Source: Nitrosomonas sp.
GTDB lineage: Bacteria > Pseudomonadota > Gammaproteobacteria > Burkholderiales > Nitrosomonadaceae
Length of the DNA stretch: 64,000 nucleotides
Direction: 5' to 3'
NCBI GenBank assembly: GCA_031316255.1
Contig: JALDQW010000001.1
Location: forward strand, 2,327,485-2,391,484
Position 1 is the stretch's first letter. Every line of letters begins with the position of its first letter. Shown in pieces: positions 1 through 7,754 of this stretch. The translations under genes were made by a program, and so were the position numbers. The notes beneath the pieces were generated by a model that ran no database searches, was not told where the DNA came from, and saw nothing but the letters and a program-made list of their open reading frames with translations.

Positions 1-108
1 ATTTTTGCCTCAACCCTCTTTTCGCTGCTGGTCATCCCGGTGGTGTATTTTTTGATTCACAAAACAGATGACGTCAAGGCGATTCGAACGCAGTTAAAGA
101 CAGAGTAA
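1..108 (+). CDS. RND-family efflux transporter, C-terminal end (partial)
   Basis: The reading frame is open from base 1 to a TAA at 106-108 and encodes 35 residues: a hydrophobic helix (STLFSLLVIPVVYFLI) and then a short charged tail. The pattern 'TLFSLLVIPVVY' matches the last transmembrane helix of RND pumps (AcrB/CusA type), where similar T-L-x(3)-L-V-x-P-V-x-Y sequences occur. The body of the gene lies outside the window, so substrate class cannot be judged. Assignment rests on one helix. Confidence 0.55.
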   Translation: MFASTLFSLLVIPVVYFLIHKTDDVKAIRTQLKTE

Positions 109-320
109 TCATGGTTACTGACTAATTACGATGAAAAAAGTAATCGTGTCAGGAGACTGGTTTTCCTGCAATTCAACTAATAAGTTAAGCGGTTGGTTGA
201 TTACACGCCGCCGTGCTTATTATTACAAAGCACTGCAAGAGGGGTGTATATGAATTTCAACATGGCTCAATGTTTTATCGGTAATATCTACGTCTTGTCT
301 AAACATACTAGAAAACAATC

Positions 321-1508
321 ATGCGGGATTGGTGGGATTCATTAGAAACAGGTGACTGGATAGCAATAGTTGGAATCTTTGTTGCCGTTATTGGTGTCCT
401 TGTAACTGGGCGGAATAAAAAAGGTAACACCATTACTCAGACAATTCATGGCAATAATGGAAATGTTACCAACCAACAGGGTAAAAATAATACGTTCATT
501 CAGAACCAGACCATAAACAATGGTTTAACACTCGAAGAATACGAGGAAGGATTAAAACGCCGTGAAAAGGAAATTCGCGCCGAACTGGAACAGGCACATG
601 CGGCAGATCGTCAGGTACTTGAGCGTGAATTAAGCGACATTCAGCAACAGTTACAAGACACGACGGCCAGTTATGAAGCACATATCGTCAGTCTTAAAGA
701 ACGCATCGCACAACTGGAAAAACTGCGTGATGAATTTCCGGATAAAGTTCTGGATCAGGCGATTGAAGCCTTGCGGCAAGGCGAAACCGAAGAAGCAGAC
801 CGTCTATTCCAACAAGTTGAAGAAGATAGTGAGAAACACATCAAGCGGGCCGCAGAGGCCGCTTTTCAACGCGGGAAGATTGCAGAAGAGGCCATTCGAT
901 ACACCAACGCGCTTGAACATTATGAGCGATCGGTTCAACTGCAACCCGACAACCCCCTGTATCTGAATGATGCAGGTGTATTGCTTTACAAGCTTGGCTT
1001 TTACCATAAAGCCATTAAATACTTTGAACAGGTGTTGGCCAGTTTCCTGAAAACCTATGGGGAAGATCATCCTTCTGTTGCGACAAGTCGCAACAATCTG
1101 GGCATGGCGTGGAAGACACTGGGCGAATACGAGAAAGCCATTGGTTATTATGAACGGGCGTTAGCCAGTTTCCTGAAAATCTATGGTGAAGATCATCCTT
1201 CTGTTGCGACAAGTCGCAACAATCTGGGCGGGGCGTGGCATGCACTGGGCGAAAACGAGAAAGCCATTGGTTACTATGAACAGGCGTTAGCCAGTGACCT
1301 GAAAACTTATGGCGAAAATCATCCTTCTGTGGCGAGAGATCGCAACAATCTGGGCATGGTGTGGGACTCGCTGGGCCAATACGAGAAAGCCATTGGTTAC
1401 TTTGAACAGGCACTACCTACAATGGAAAAGTTCCTGGGGAAAGACCATCCTGATACCAAGACCGTGAAAGACAATCTCGATAGGGCGCGTGCTGCTTTGG
1501 GAAATTAA
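321..1508 (+). CDS. Membrane-anchored tetratricopeptide repeat protein (kinesin light chain-like TPRs)
   Basis: This 395-residue protein has one predicted N-terminal transmembrane helix (about residues 13-30), an Asn/Gln/Thr-rich linker (about 36-68), a charged coiled-coil segment (about 70-165) and a C-terminal TPR array. The last repeats are 42-residue units with the pattern KAIGYYEQAL...TYGEDHPSVATSRNNLG, typical of the TPR_10/TPR_12 (kinesin light chain/NB-ARC partner) type. Such proteins are protein-interaction scaffolds; the partner is unknown. The first 13 residues should lie on one side of the membrane and the TPR array on the other. No clear ribosome-binding site precedes the ATG. 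The gene sits next to an insertion sequence and a decayed RHS-like remnant, suggesting an accessory region. Confidence 0.7.
   Translation: MRDWWDSLETGDWIAIVGIFVAVIGVLVTGRNKKGNTITQTIHGNNGNVTNQQGKNNTFIQNQTINNGLTLEEYEEGLKRREKEIRAELEQAHAADRQVLERELSDIQQQLQDTTASYEAHIVSLKERIAQLEKLRDEFPDKVLDQAIEALRQGETEEADRLFQQVEEDSEKHIKRAAEAAFQRGKIAEEAIRYTNALEHYERSVQLQPDNPLYLNDAGVLLYKLGFYHKAIKYFEQVLASFLKTYGEDHPSVATSRNNLGMAWKTLGEYEKAIGYYERALASFLKIYGEDHPSVATSRNNLGGAWHALGENEKAIGYYEQALASDLKTYGENHPSVARDRNNLGMVWDSLGQYEKAIGYFEQALPTMEKFLGKDHPDTKTVKDNLDRARAALGN
1008..1500 (+). repeat. Tandem 126-bp repeats inside the TPR gene
   Basis: Units begin at about 1008, 1134, 1260 and 1386 (each starts AAAGCCATT), exactly 126 bp apart, with a partial last unit. 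Long blocks, such as the one reading GATCATCCTTCTGT, are the same or nearly the same between units. DNA-level identity exceeds what TPR function alone requires, so recent unit duplication is likely. Confidence 0.85.
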
Positions 1509-1560
1509 CGGTTTATTGTGGCTTGCAAACACCGCCATGCTCAGCCCGAATGATTCGCAA

Positions 1561-1584
1561 GGGAGTATTAGAAATTCTGTGTCA
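1561..1584 (+). repeat. IS left terminal inverted repeat
   Basis: The inner part, AAATTCTGTGTCA (1572-1584), is repeated exactly in inverted form at the right end. The preceding 8 bases (1553-1560, ATTCGCAA) are the left copy of the target duplication. Confidence 0.85.
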
Positions 1585-1617
1585 TTCCTTTAGTATTAAA
1601 TTTTATAGGAGTGACGA

Positions 1618-2829
1618 ATGAACAAGACTACAGTGCAATTTGATTTTGAAGAAGCCTTGGAATCCTTGAAAGCGGGGCGGAATTTGAATGGAAAAGATGG
1701 CATATTAACGCCATTGATCAAACAACTCACTGAAGCTGCATTGGCGGCGGAACTTGAACAGCATATCAAATCCGGGGATGAACAGAACCGGAAGAATGGC
1801 ACGACGCCAAAGACTGTAAAATCAGCATCAGGTAGTTTTCAACTGGAAACACCCAGAGACCGCAACGGTACATTTGAACCTCAGTTGGTTAAAAAGCATC
1901 AGACTCATCTTACCGATGAAATCGAACGCAAAATTCTATCGTTATTTGCGTTGGGCTCCAGCTATCAGGATATCTCTGGGCATATTGCCGAGATATACGG
2001 CATTGACGTTTCATCGGCGACGATCAGTGCAGTCACTGACAAGCTTATTCCGGAGCTTAGGGAATGGCAGCAACGGCCATTGGATAGTCACTATCCGTTC
2101 GTGTGGCTGGATGCCATACATCACAAAGTGAAAGACGATGGCCGGTATGTCAGCAAGGCAGTTTATACCGTACTTGGCTTAAACATTGAAGGAAAGAAGG
2201 AAGTACTAGGGTTGTATGTATCGGAAAGCGAAGGCGCCCGGTTTTGGCTTTCCGTACTGACAGATTTAAATAACCGTGGCGTACAGGATATCCTTATTGC
2301 CGCCGTTGATGGACTCGTGGGTTTTCCTGAGGCAATCAACAGTATTTTTCCAGAAACCGAGGTTCAGTTATGCATTATTCATCAAATCCGCAATTCGATG
2401 AAATATGTGGCGTCAAAAAATCAAAAAGCATTCATGGCTGACCTGAAACCGGTATACAAAGCGCCGACCATTGATGCAGCTGAAGATGCGCTTGATGCAT
2501 TGGAAGCCAAATGGGGAAAACAGTATCCCATCGTGATTCAATCCTGGCGCAACAAATGGGAAAATTTATCGGTATACTTCAAATATCCTGAACCGATACG
2601 CCGTGTGATTTATACAACCAACACCATTGAGGCCGTACATCGCCAATTTCGCAAACTGACAAAAACCAAAGGTGGATTTCCGAATGAAAACAGTCTACTA
2701 AAGCTACTGTATGTCGGAATTAAAAATGCCAGCAAGAAATGGACGATGCCGATACAGAACTGGAATTTGACATTATCCCAGTTAGCGATATATTTTGAGG
2801 GTCGTTTGGATGCGGCGTTGGATTTATGA
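1618..2829 (+). CDS. IS256/Mutator-type transposase
   Basis: This 403-residue transposase catalyses cut/copy-out movement of the element using a DDE active site. The expected triad is visible: D165 in VWLDAIHHKV, D231 in AAVDGLVGFPEAI, and E338 in TTNTIEAVHRQFRK. The CxxH-like segment VQLCIIHQIRNS, usual in this family, precedes the insertion domain. Length (about 400 aa) is normal and no frameshift is seen. The start ATG has a plausible upstream purine stretch (TAGGAGTGACG). The gene lies between terminal inverted repeats and is probably transcribed from the left end. Confidence 0.95.
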   Translation: MNKTTVQFDFEEALESLKAGRNLNGKDGILTPLIKQLTEAALAAELEQHIKSGDEQNRKNGTTPKTVKSASGSFQLETPRDRNGTFEPQLVKKHQTHLTDEIERKILSLFALGSSYQDISGHIAEIYGIDVSSATISAVTDKLIPELREWQQRPLDSHYPFVWLDAIHHKVKDDGRYVSKAVYTVLGLNIEGKKEVLGLYVSESEGARFWLSVLTDLNNRGVQDILIAAVDGLVGFPEAINSIFPETEVQLCIIHQIRNSMKYVASKNQKAFMADLKPVYKAPTIDAAEDALDALEAKWGKQYPIVIQSWRNKWENLSVYFKYPEPIRRVIYTTNTIEAVHRQFRKLTKTKGGFPNENSLLKLLYVGIKNASKKWTMPIQNWNLTLSQLAIYFEGRLDAALDL

Positions 2830-2851
2830 ATTTAATACAGATTTTTATGTC

Positions 2852-2913
2852 ACCGCTGAAACTGGTTAGCGTATCGACACGAATTGTGTCGATCGGTCAC
2901 CGGTTTCAGTGGT
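2852..2913 (+). other. Long hairpin at the 3' end of the IS
   Basis: Downstream of the transposase stop is a two-tier palindrome: an outer arm ACCGCTGAAACTGGT (2852-2866) against ACCGGTTTCAGTGGT (2899-2913; 13 of 15 paired, mismatches GU-compatible), and an inner perfect 8-bp stem ATCGACAC/GTGTCGAT (2873-2880/2886-2893). It has no T-run, so it is not a classical terminator. It could block antisense or read-through transcription or bind transposase. Confidence 0.75.
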
Positions 2914-2946
2914 CAACAAGCGAAGCGCGTTAGGTGATTGGCAAAC

Positions 2947-2970
2947 TGACACAGAATTTTGAACACCCTC
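2947..2970 (-). repeat. IS right terminal inverted repeat
   Basis: The segment TGACACAGAATTT (2947-2959) is the inverted copy of the left-end core. The bases directly after 2970 are ATTCGCAA, the second copy of the target duplication. Confidence 0.85.
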
Positions 2971-3362
2971 ATTCGCAACGATCCGGTGTTTCCAGCTCAC
3001 ATCAATATCGCCGAACCAGATGGTCTCCTGAGTCAGTTGCCAGTTGACCGGCGGCGGGGTGTTTTTTTCTTGACGGCCAGTTTTTCGTCGTCACCGATCG
3101 GTCTGCCTGTGGCATCGTAGGTATGCGAGTTGACCAGTAAAATTCTAATTGATGCATATTTCTGGTTGAAATGGTAATGATTGGAAGCCGATTGACGCGG
3201 TGACTTTTTCAGAATTTGAACTCATTTGCGAAATATGTTTACAGTTGTGATTTCGGTGCGGCATGTTGATCCATTGTGGGCGGGGGCGCAAAATTGTTCA
3301 TCAGTTTTTTGAATTGTGGGTAGAAATCGCTGTATGTCATTAAAACCGGATTGATTCAATCA

Positions 3363-3995
3363 ATGCATGCAACCCGTTATTTTTTTAGGTGTGTTGTTGT
3401 TATTCTCCTGTTGGGAGGACTGGTCGGCTGCGCCGCCAATCCGCCGCGCCAGCAGCATGACCTGTGCGCGGTATTCGAGCAGCAACCCAAGTGGTATGAT
3501 TACGCCAGAGCATCGGAAAATAACTGGGGCGTGCCGGCGCATATCCTGATGGCCTTTGTGCGCCACGAATCCAGCTATCGGTACAATGCCAAGCCGCCGT
3601 TTGAATGGTTCCTGTTCATTCCGCTGGGGCGGCCTTCTTCGGCCAAAGGCTATGCCCAGATCCAGGATCCGGCCTGGCAGGATTACAAGCAATCGACCGG
3701 CGGGCTGTTCAAGAGCCGTTCAAACATGGCGGATGTGCTGGACTTTGTCGGCTGGTATAACCATAACAGCAATCAGCGGCTTGGCATTTCCAAGTGGGAC
3801 CCGAAGAATCTGTATCTGGCCTATCATGAAGGCCACGGCGGTTACCGTCGCGGTACCTATCGCAAAAAAGAATGGTTGCTGAATGTGGCAGACCGCGTCG
3901 ACCACACCGCGCGTGAATACGGCGCACAACTGCTCCGCTGCGACGTGCAATTCCGTTGCCGGCACTGGTATCAGTTCTGGCCGTTTTGCAGTTAG
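3363..3995 (+). CDS. SLT-type (lytic transglycosylase-like) lipoprotein
   Basis: The predicted product is about 210 residues, with a lipoprotein signal (hydrophobic core then LVGC lipobox) and a domain resembling soluble lytic transglycosylases. A glutamate in the segment AFVRHESSYRYN fits the catalytic 'ES' motif, followed by AKGYAQIQDPAW and a GGYRRGTY segment like the GxYxxG of this fold. Expected role: cleavage of peptidoglycan at the inner face of the outer membrane. I start at the ATG at 3363 rather than the in-frame TTG at 3351 because it gives a standard signal peptide. The C-terminus carries a short Cys/Trp-rich tail (RCRHWYQFWPFCS). It stands alone between the IS region and the cold-shock gene. 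Confidence 0.75.
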   Translation: MHATRYFFRCVVVILLLGGLVGCAANPPRQQHDLCAVFEQQPKWYDYARASENNWGVPAHILMAFVRHESSYRYNAKPPFEWFLFIPLGRPSSAKGYAQIQDPAWQDYKQSTGGLFKSRSNMADVLDFVGWYNHNSNQRLGISKWDPKNLYLAYHEGHGGYRRGTYRKKEWLLNVADRVDHTAREYGAQLLRCDVQFRCRHWYQFWPFCS

Positions 3996-4307
3996 CATGG
4001 TGTACTCGATAATGCAATTTATCCGGACGATTAAAAGCAACATTTTGCTATCTTTTTTTACTTCAGGCATTACGAAGTTATGTGGAATAGGCGGTATGCT
4101 GCCTAAGATGAAATCCGAACTTCCAAATTATCAGGCGTTCTTTCGGAGAGAAAGAGTGTATTCAAAGCTCTCCTTAGAAATCACGGCTAAAGGCTTCCTT
4201 GAAAAGTTTTTAAAAAAATGGGATCAACTTGTCTTAGAGTTATCTCAGAAAACAAAAAACCCCGGATTAGCGGGGTTTTCAGGGGACCAAATTTTGACTA
4301 TTTAGTC
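3996..4307. other. Intergenic region
   Basis: This 312-bp gap holds the cold-shock gene's terminator (4256-4279) near its right end. Open frames here are extensions of shadow frames of the lipoprotein gene and show no recognisable motifs. Confidence 0.5.
4256..4279 (-). terminator. Rho-independent terminator of the cold-shock gene
   Basis: A 9-bp perfect stem (4256-4264 with 4271-4279; AAAACCCCG/CGGGGTTTT) closes a 6-base loop. On the minus strand it ends in a T-rich tract (TTTTTTGTTTT), 28 bases after the csp stop codon. Confidence 0.88.
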
Positions 4308-4511
4308 TTATTCAGGCCTGATATTTGATGCCTGTTTGCCTTTAGCTCCGGTCGTCACTTCGAAAACAACACGTTGTGACTCTCTCAGTGATTTGAACCC
4401 ATTGCTTTGAATAGCAGAGAAGTGTGCAAACAAATCTTCGCCACCATCATCTGGTGTAATGAAACCAAAACCTTTTGAATCATTGAACCATTTTACAATA
4501 CCTGTTGCCAT
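4308..4511 (-). CDS. Cold-shock domain protein (CspA family)
   Basis: This 67-residue protein is a complete cold-shock domain: [15 protein letters not shown] carries RNP1 and DLFAHFSAI carries RNP2, the aromatic surfaces that bind single-stranded RNA or DNA. It acts as an RNA chaperone or antiterminator. Length is normal for the family. It is monocistronic, with a strong terminator right behind it and a leader of about 110 bases, as is common for cold-induced csp mRNAs; cold induction itself cannot be read from the sequence. Confidence 0.96.
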   Translation of the reverse strand: MATGIVKWFNDSKGFGFITPDDGGEDLFAHFSAIQSNGFKSLRESQRVVFEVTTGAKGKQASNIRPE

Positions 4512-5007
4512 GTATCTTTCCTTAACAAAAATTAAAATTTCGCCTGCATTTTAGAATACAGGCAGTCAGTGAATATCAAGGAAAAAGCTAGGTACTGCTC
4601 TATAACTAATATCCATACGACAACTGTAGTATACGCGTTATTTATAATAAAAACTCAACAATTTTACTTTGTGGAATTACTTTACAGTTGTGCAATTGGC
4701 TGGGAAATTTATATCTGACCGGATTCTTTACGATAAATTCTCATTATTAGCCCGGTAGATTGGGGCAGGCTTTCGGATTCGTGCCAATTCACCAAAGCGC
4801 CAACGGCGCTATAACACCCGTATACACCGTCAATAGAATAAGTACAACCCGTAGGCGATCTATCCGGCACCAAATAAAGTGCTGGCAATTGAATCGGCTG
4901 ATTTTTGCGATAACATCCAGAATGTGCGCACAGACAATTGCCATGATTTGCCCATGACTCGGTCAGGTGCAATAACCGCAGGGCATTGCACCAGTCACCA
5001 CATTATC
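4512..5007. other. Intergenic region between csp and ilvD
   Basis: The left 150 bp hold the csp leader and promoter, with a short GCCTG/CAGGC hairpin near 4542-4563. The rest, on the minus strand, has a Cys-rich open frame of about 87 codons (4709-4972, TTG start) just after ilvD. It contains segments such as GNCLCAHSGCYRKNQP but matches nothing I recognise and has no good start. I leave it unannotated as a gene. Confidence 0.4.
4628..4658 (-). promoter_or_regulatory. Candidate promoter of the cold-shock gene
   Basis: On the minus strand a TATACT hexamer (4628-4633) lies 19 bases after TTGAGT (4653-4658), with an AT-rich spacer. Transcription would start near 4621 and give a leader of about 110 bases before the csp ATG. 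The spacer is longer than ideal, so the -35 is uncertain. Confidence 0.45.
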
Positions 5008-6681
5008 TTAGTCTGTTATTGCCCCCTTGCTCGCAGTCGATACCAGTTTCGCATATTTAGACAGCACGCCGCGGGTATAGCGCGGTTCGGGTGGTTGCCA
5101 TGCGGCGCGGCGTCTGGCGAGTTCTTCGTCGGAAACGTTGAGTTGCAGCAGGCGCTGTTCGGCGTCGATGGTGATCGAATCGCCTTCCTGCACCAGCGCA
5201 ATGGCACCGCCGGCATACGCTTCCGGTGCGACATGGCCGACGACCATGCCGTAGGTGCCGCCCGAAAAACGGCCGTCGGTAATCAGGCCGACTGAATCGC
5301 CGAGTCCTTCGCCGATTAACGCTGAAGTCGGAGACAGCATTTCGCGCATGCCGGGGCCGCCTTTGGGGCCTTCGTAACGAATGACAACAACATCGCCGGG
5401 TTGGATTTTGTGATCCAGGATTGCGCGCATGCAGGTTTCTTCGGATTCGAAAACGCGCGCTGGGCCGGTGATTTTTGGATTTTTGATGCCGGAGATTTTG
5501 GCTACGGAACCTTCTGTCGACAGATTGCCTTTCAGGATCGCCAGATGGCCCTGCTTATACATTGGATTATTCCACGGGCGGATCACATCCTGATCGGCGC
5601 GTGGTGTCTCCGGGATATCCTTGAGCACTTCGGCAATGGTCTGACCGCTGATGGTGATGCAATCGCCATGTAACAGGCCGTTGACGAGCAGCATTTTCAT
5701 GACTTGCGGAATGCCGCCGGCTTCGTGTAGATCGGCGGTGACATAGCGGCCGGAAGGTTTTAGATCGCAAATGACCGGAACGCGTGCGCGGATAGTTTCA
5801 AAATCGTCGATGGTCAGATCGACTTCTGCGGCATGCGCGATCGCCAGCAAATGTAGCACGGCATTGGTGGAGCCGCCGACCGCCATGATGACGGAAATGG
5901 CGTTTTCAAACGATTTGCGGGTGATGATGTTGCGCGGCAGGATTTGCTGTTTGATGGCATTGACCAGTACTTCGGCAGAGCGGGCCGAACTGGTCAGTTT
6001 CTCCGCATCTTCCGCCGACATGGTGGAAGAGTAGGGCAGGCTCATGCCCATGGCTTCGAAAGCGGAGGACATGGTGTTGGCAGTAAACATACCGCCGCAG
6101 GAGCCTGCGCCGGGGCAGGCATGTCGTTCAATTTCCGTCAGTTCTGCGTCATCGATTTTTTTTGCGCTGTGCTGGCCGACGGCTTCAAATACACTGACAA
6201 TGGTCAGGTCTTGTCCTTTATATTTGCCCGGCTTGATGGTGCCGCCATACACGAAGATGGCGGGGACATTCATGCGCGCAATGGCAATCATCGCGCCCGG
6301 CATGTTTTTGTCGCAGCCGCCGATGGCGATGACGCCGTCCATGCTTTCGGCCTGTACACAGGTTTCGATGGAGTCGGCGATGACTTCCCTGGAAACCAGC
6401 GAATACTTCATGCCCTCTGTTCCCATGGAAATGCCGTCTGATACGGTAATGGTGCCAAACATTTGTGGCATTGCGCCGGCCTGAAGCAATGCCTGTTCCG
6501 CTTTGAGCGACAGATCGTTCAGGCCTTTGTTGCACGGCGTGATGGTTGAATAGCCATTGGCAACACCGACGATCGGTTTGTTGAAATCACCATCGGTAAA
6601 GCCGACAGCACGTAACATTGCGCGGCTTGGTGCATGCTGGGTACCCTGGGTGATGGCCTGGCTGCGTTTATTGTCTGGCAT
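5008..6681 (-). CDS. ilvD: Dihydroxy-acid dehydratase
   Basis: This enzyme converts 2,3-dihydroxy-isovalerate and 2,3-dihydroxy-3-methylvalerate to the 2-oxo acids, the step before valine/isoleucine transamination. The 557-residue length matches the IlvD/Edd family. Iron-sulfur cysteine motifs are visible: GGCDKNMPG and [16 protein letters not shown]; the C-terminal [21 protein letters not shown] is also typical. Cytoplasmic. It is transcribed divergently from lgt with a 98-bp shared upstream region. No other ilv/leu gene is nearby. Confidence 0.97.
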   Translation of the reverse strand: MPDNKRSQAITQGTQHAPSRAMLRAVGFTDGDFNKPIVGVANGYSTITPCNKGLNDLSLKAEQALLQAGAMPQMFGTITVSDGISMGTEGMKYSLVSREVIADSIETCVQAESMDGVIAIGGCDKNMPGAMIAIARMNVPAIFVYGGTIKPGKYKGQDLTIVSVFEAVGQHSAKKIDDAELTEIERHACPGAGSCGGMFTANTMSSAFEAMGMSLPYSSTMSAEDAEKLTSSARSAEVLVNAIKQQILPRNIITRKSFENAISVIMAVGGSTNAVLHLLAIAHAAEVDLTIDDFETIRARVPVICDLKPSGRYVTADLHEAGGIPQVMKMLLVNGLLHGDCITISGQTIAEVLKDIPETPRADQDVIRPWNNPMYKQGHLAILKGNLSTEGSVAKISGIKNPKITGPARVFESEETCMRAILDHKIQPGDVVVIRYEGPKGGPGMREMLSPTSALIGEGLGDSVGLITDGRFSGGTYGMVVGHVAPEAYAGGAIALVQEGDSITIDAEQRLLQLNVSDEELARRRAAWQPPEPRYTRGVLSKYAKLVSTASKGAITD

Positions 6682-6740
6682 ACTGACTCCTAACTGTTAA
6701 GTGTAATGAATAGTCATTCAATTATGATTGATGCAATTGC

Positions 6741-6746
6741 TATAAT
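6741..6746 (+). promoter_or_regulatory. Candidate -10 element upstream of lgt
   Basis: A perfect TATAAT lies 33 bases before the lgt ATG. The best -35 at 18-base spacing (TTCAAT, 6717-6722) is weak. Confidence 0.4.
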
Positions 6747-6779
6747 ATGCGTATTTTACCGTAAATAAGGCGAGAACCC

Positions 6780-7625
6780 ATGCTTGTTCATCCTCAGTTT
6801 GATCCGGTAGCCATATCACTGGGACCTGTGTCGATCCATTGGTATGGGTTGATGTATCTGATTGGTTTTTTGCTGTTCTTTCTGCTGGGGCGTTATCGTA
6901 TCAAATACGGCCCCAAGACAGTTGTAACCAATGAGTTGCTCGATGACATTCTGTTTTATGGCATGCTCGGTGTGATCATCGGCGGGCGGCTGGGACATGT
7001 GCTGTTTTACCAGTTTGGTTATTATCTGGAACATCCGCTGCAGATTTTTGCAATCTGGGAAGGCGGTATGTCGTTTCATGGCGGTTTCCTGGGTGTTATC
7101 GTCGCCATGATTATCCTGGCACGGAAATATGGCGTGCACTGGCTCAACATCACCGATTTTGGCGTGCCTCTGGTGCCGCTGGGATTGGGCGCGGGGCGGA
7201 TCGGGAATTTTATCAATGCGGAGCTCTGGGGACGGCCAACGGATGCGTCCTGGGGTATGATTTTCCCGTATGTGGACGAGTTGCCGCGCCACCCGTCACA
7301 GCTATACCAGTTTTTCCTGGAAGGGGTTGTGCTGTTCTTGTTAGTCTGGATCTATTCCGCCAAACCGCGTGCGATGGGTGCAGTAACGGGTATGTTCATG
7401 ATCGGTTATGGTGTCGTGCGTTCGATCGCCGAATTCTTCCGCGAGCCGACTGACGGTTTTATGGGAGAACTGACGCTGGGTGTGACCATGGGGCAATGGC
7501 TGTCGATCCCCATGATTCTGGCAGGCATGGCTTTGGTGATATGGTCAGGGCGGCAACAGCAAATTGAAACAAAGCCATCCAGTTCTGCAAAACCCCGCAA
7601 AAAAAAGACTAAAGGGCACCTCTAA
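6780..7625 (+). CDS. lgt: Prolipoprotein diacylglyceryl transferase
   Basis: Lgt moves diacylglycerol from phosphatidylglycerol to the lipobox cysteine of prolipoproteins, the first step of lipoprotein maturation in the inner membrane. The 281-residue protein has several hydrophobic helices and the family signatures [13 protein letters not shown] near the N-terminus, [10 protein letters not shown], and the Lgt signature around [21 protein letters not shown] Lys-rich tail ([11 protein letters not shown]) ends the protein. The last codons and the TAA stop lie inside the left end of a MITE-like repeat that starts at 7614, so the native C-terminus may have been altered by its insertion. Confidence 0.97.
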   Translation: MLVHPQFDPVAISLGPVSIHWYGLMYLIGFLLFFLLGRYRIKYGPKTVVTNELLDDILFYGMLGVIIGGRLGHVLFYQFGYYLEHPLQIFAIWEGGMSFHGGFLGVIVAMIILARKYGVHWLNITDFGVPLVPLGLGAGRIGNFINAELWGRPTDASWGMIFPYVDELPRHPSQLYQFFLEGVVLFLLVWIYSAKPRAMGAVTGMFMIGYGVVRSIAEFFREPTDGFMGELTLGVTMGQWLSIPMILAGMALVIWSGRQQQIETKPSSSAKPRKKKTKGHL

Positions 7626-7754
7626 AAATTAAGAGTTTTAAACAAAACGAGGCGAGAACAAAAAATATTGACGCAGCATATGATTGATATGTAAGGAGAT
7701 ATTTTTTGTGAACAACAAAGTATTGTGACAAAATATGGATTTTTAGAGATGCCC
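7614..7754 (+). mobile_element. MITE-like inverted-repeat element, copy 1
   Basis: This ~141-bp non-coding element has terminal inverted repeats GGGCACCTCTAAAAAT and, at the right end, ATTTTTAGAGATGCCC (15 of 16 complementary), bordered by TAAA on both sides (7610-7613 and 7755-7758). It has no ORF. It supplies the stop of lgt on one side and abuts the stop of the convergent porin gene on the other. A diverged second copy lies at 20040-20179 in opposite orientation. The TAA-type short duplication suggests mobilisation by an IS5-like transposase, an inference. Confidence 0.85.

Larger units (their letters stand above)
1561..2970 (+). mobile_element. Complete IS256-family insertion sequence
   Basis: This 1410-bp element has imperfect terminal inverted repeats (core 1563-1584 versus 2947-2968, 18 of 22 matching) around one transposase gene. 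It is flanked by an exact 8-bp direct repeat ATTCGCAA at 1553-1560 and 2971-2978, the 8-9 bp target duplication expected of this family. Intact ends, transposase and duplication mean it inserted recently or is still active. I do not assign an IS name. Confidence 0.93.
1541..3150 (-). pseudogene. Decayed RHS/YD-repeat gene fragment split by the insertion sequence
   Basis: If the IS and one copy of its target duplication are removed, the minus strand reads through the junction in a 43-codon frame containing NWQLTQETIWFGDI and ending at a TGA at 1541-1543. Just upstream, in another frame across a poly-A tract near 3060-3070, comes NSHTYDATGRPIGDDEKLA. 'YDATGRP' resembles a YD repeat, and 'QETIWFGDI' resembles the 'ETxWLGDIPV' stretch of RHS proteins. 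Frames are broken by a probable one-base shift and the IS; no intact gene remains. The identification is from motif memory only. Confidence 0.4.

Noticed and set aside
131-253. 40-codon plus-strand ORF starting MKKVIVSGDWF
   Set aside because: No ribosome-binding site, no recognisable motif, and too short to support; may be incidental.
1015-1413. 132-codon minus-strand frame with repeated HSNQWLSR-like units
   Set aside because: Antisense shadow of the 126-bp TPR repeats; the periodicity comes from the plus-strand gene.
3883-4305. 140-codon plus-strand frame over the lipoprotein gene end
   Set aside because: Shadow of the lipoprotein gene in its first third, and its end reads through the csp terminator hairpin.
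4709-4972. Cys-rich 87-codon minus-strand frame after ilvD
   Set aside because: No ATG, no known family, and no conserved motif that I can name; kept only as a note under the intergenic entry.
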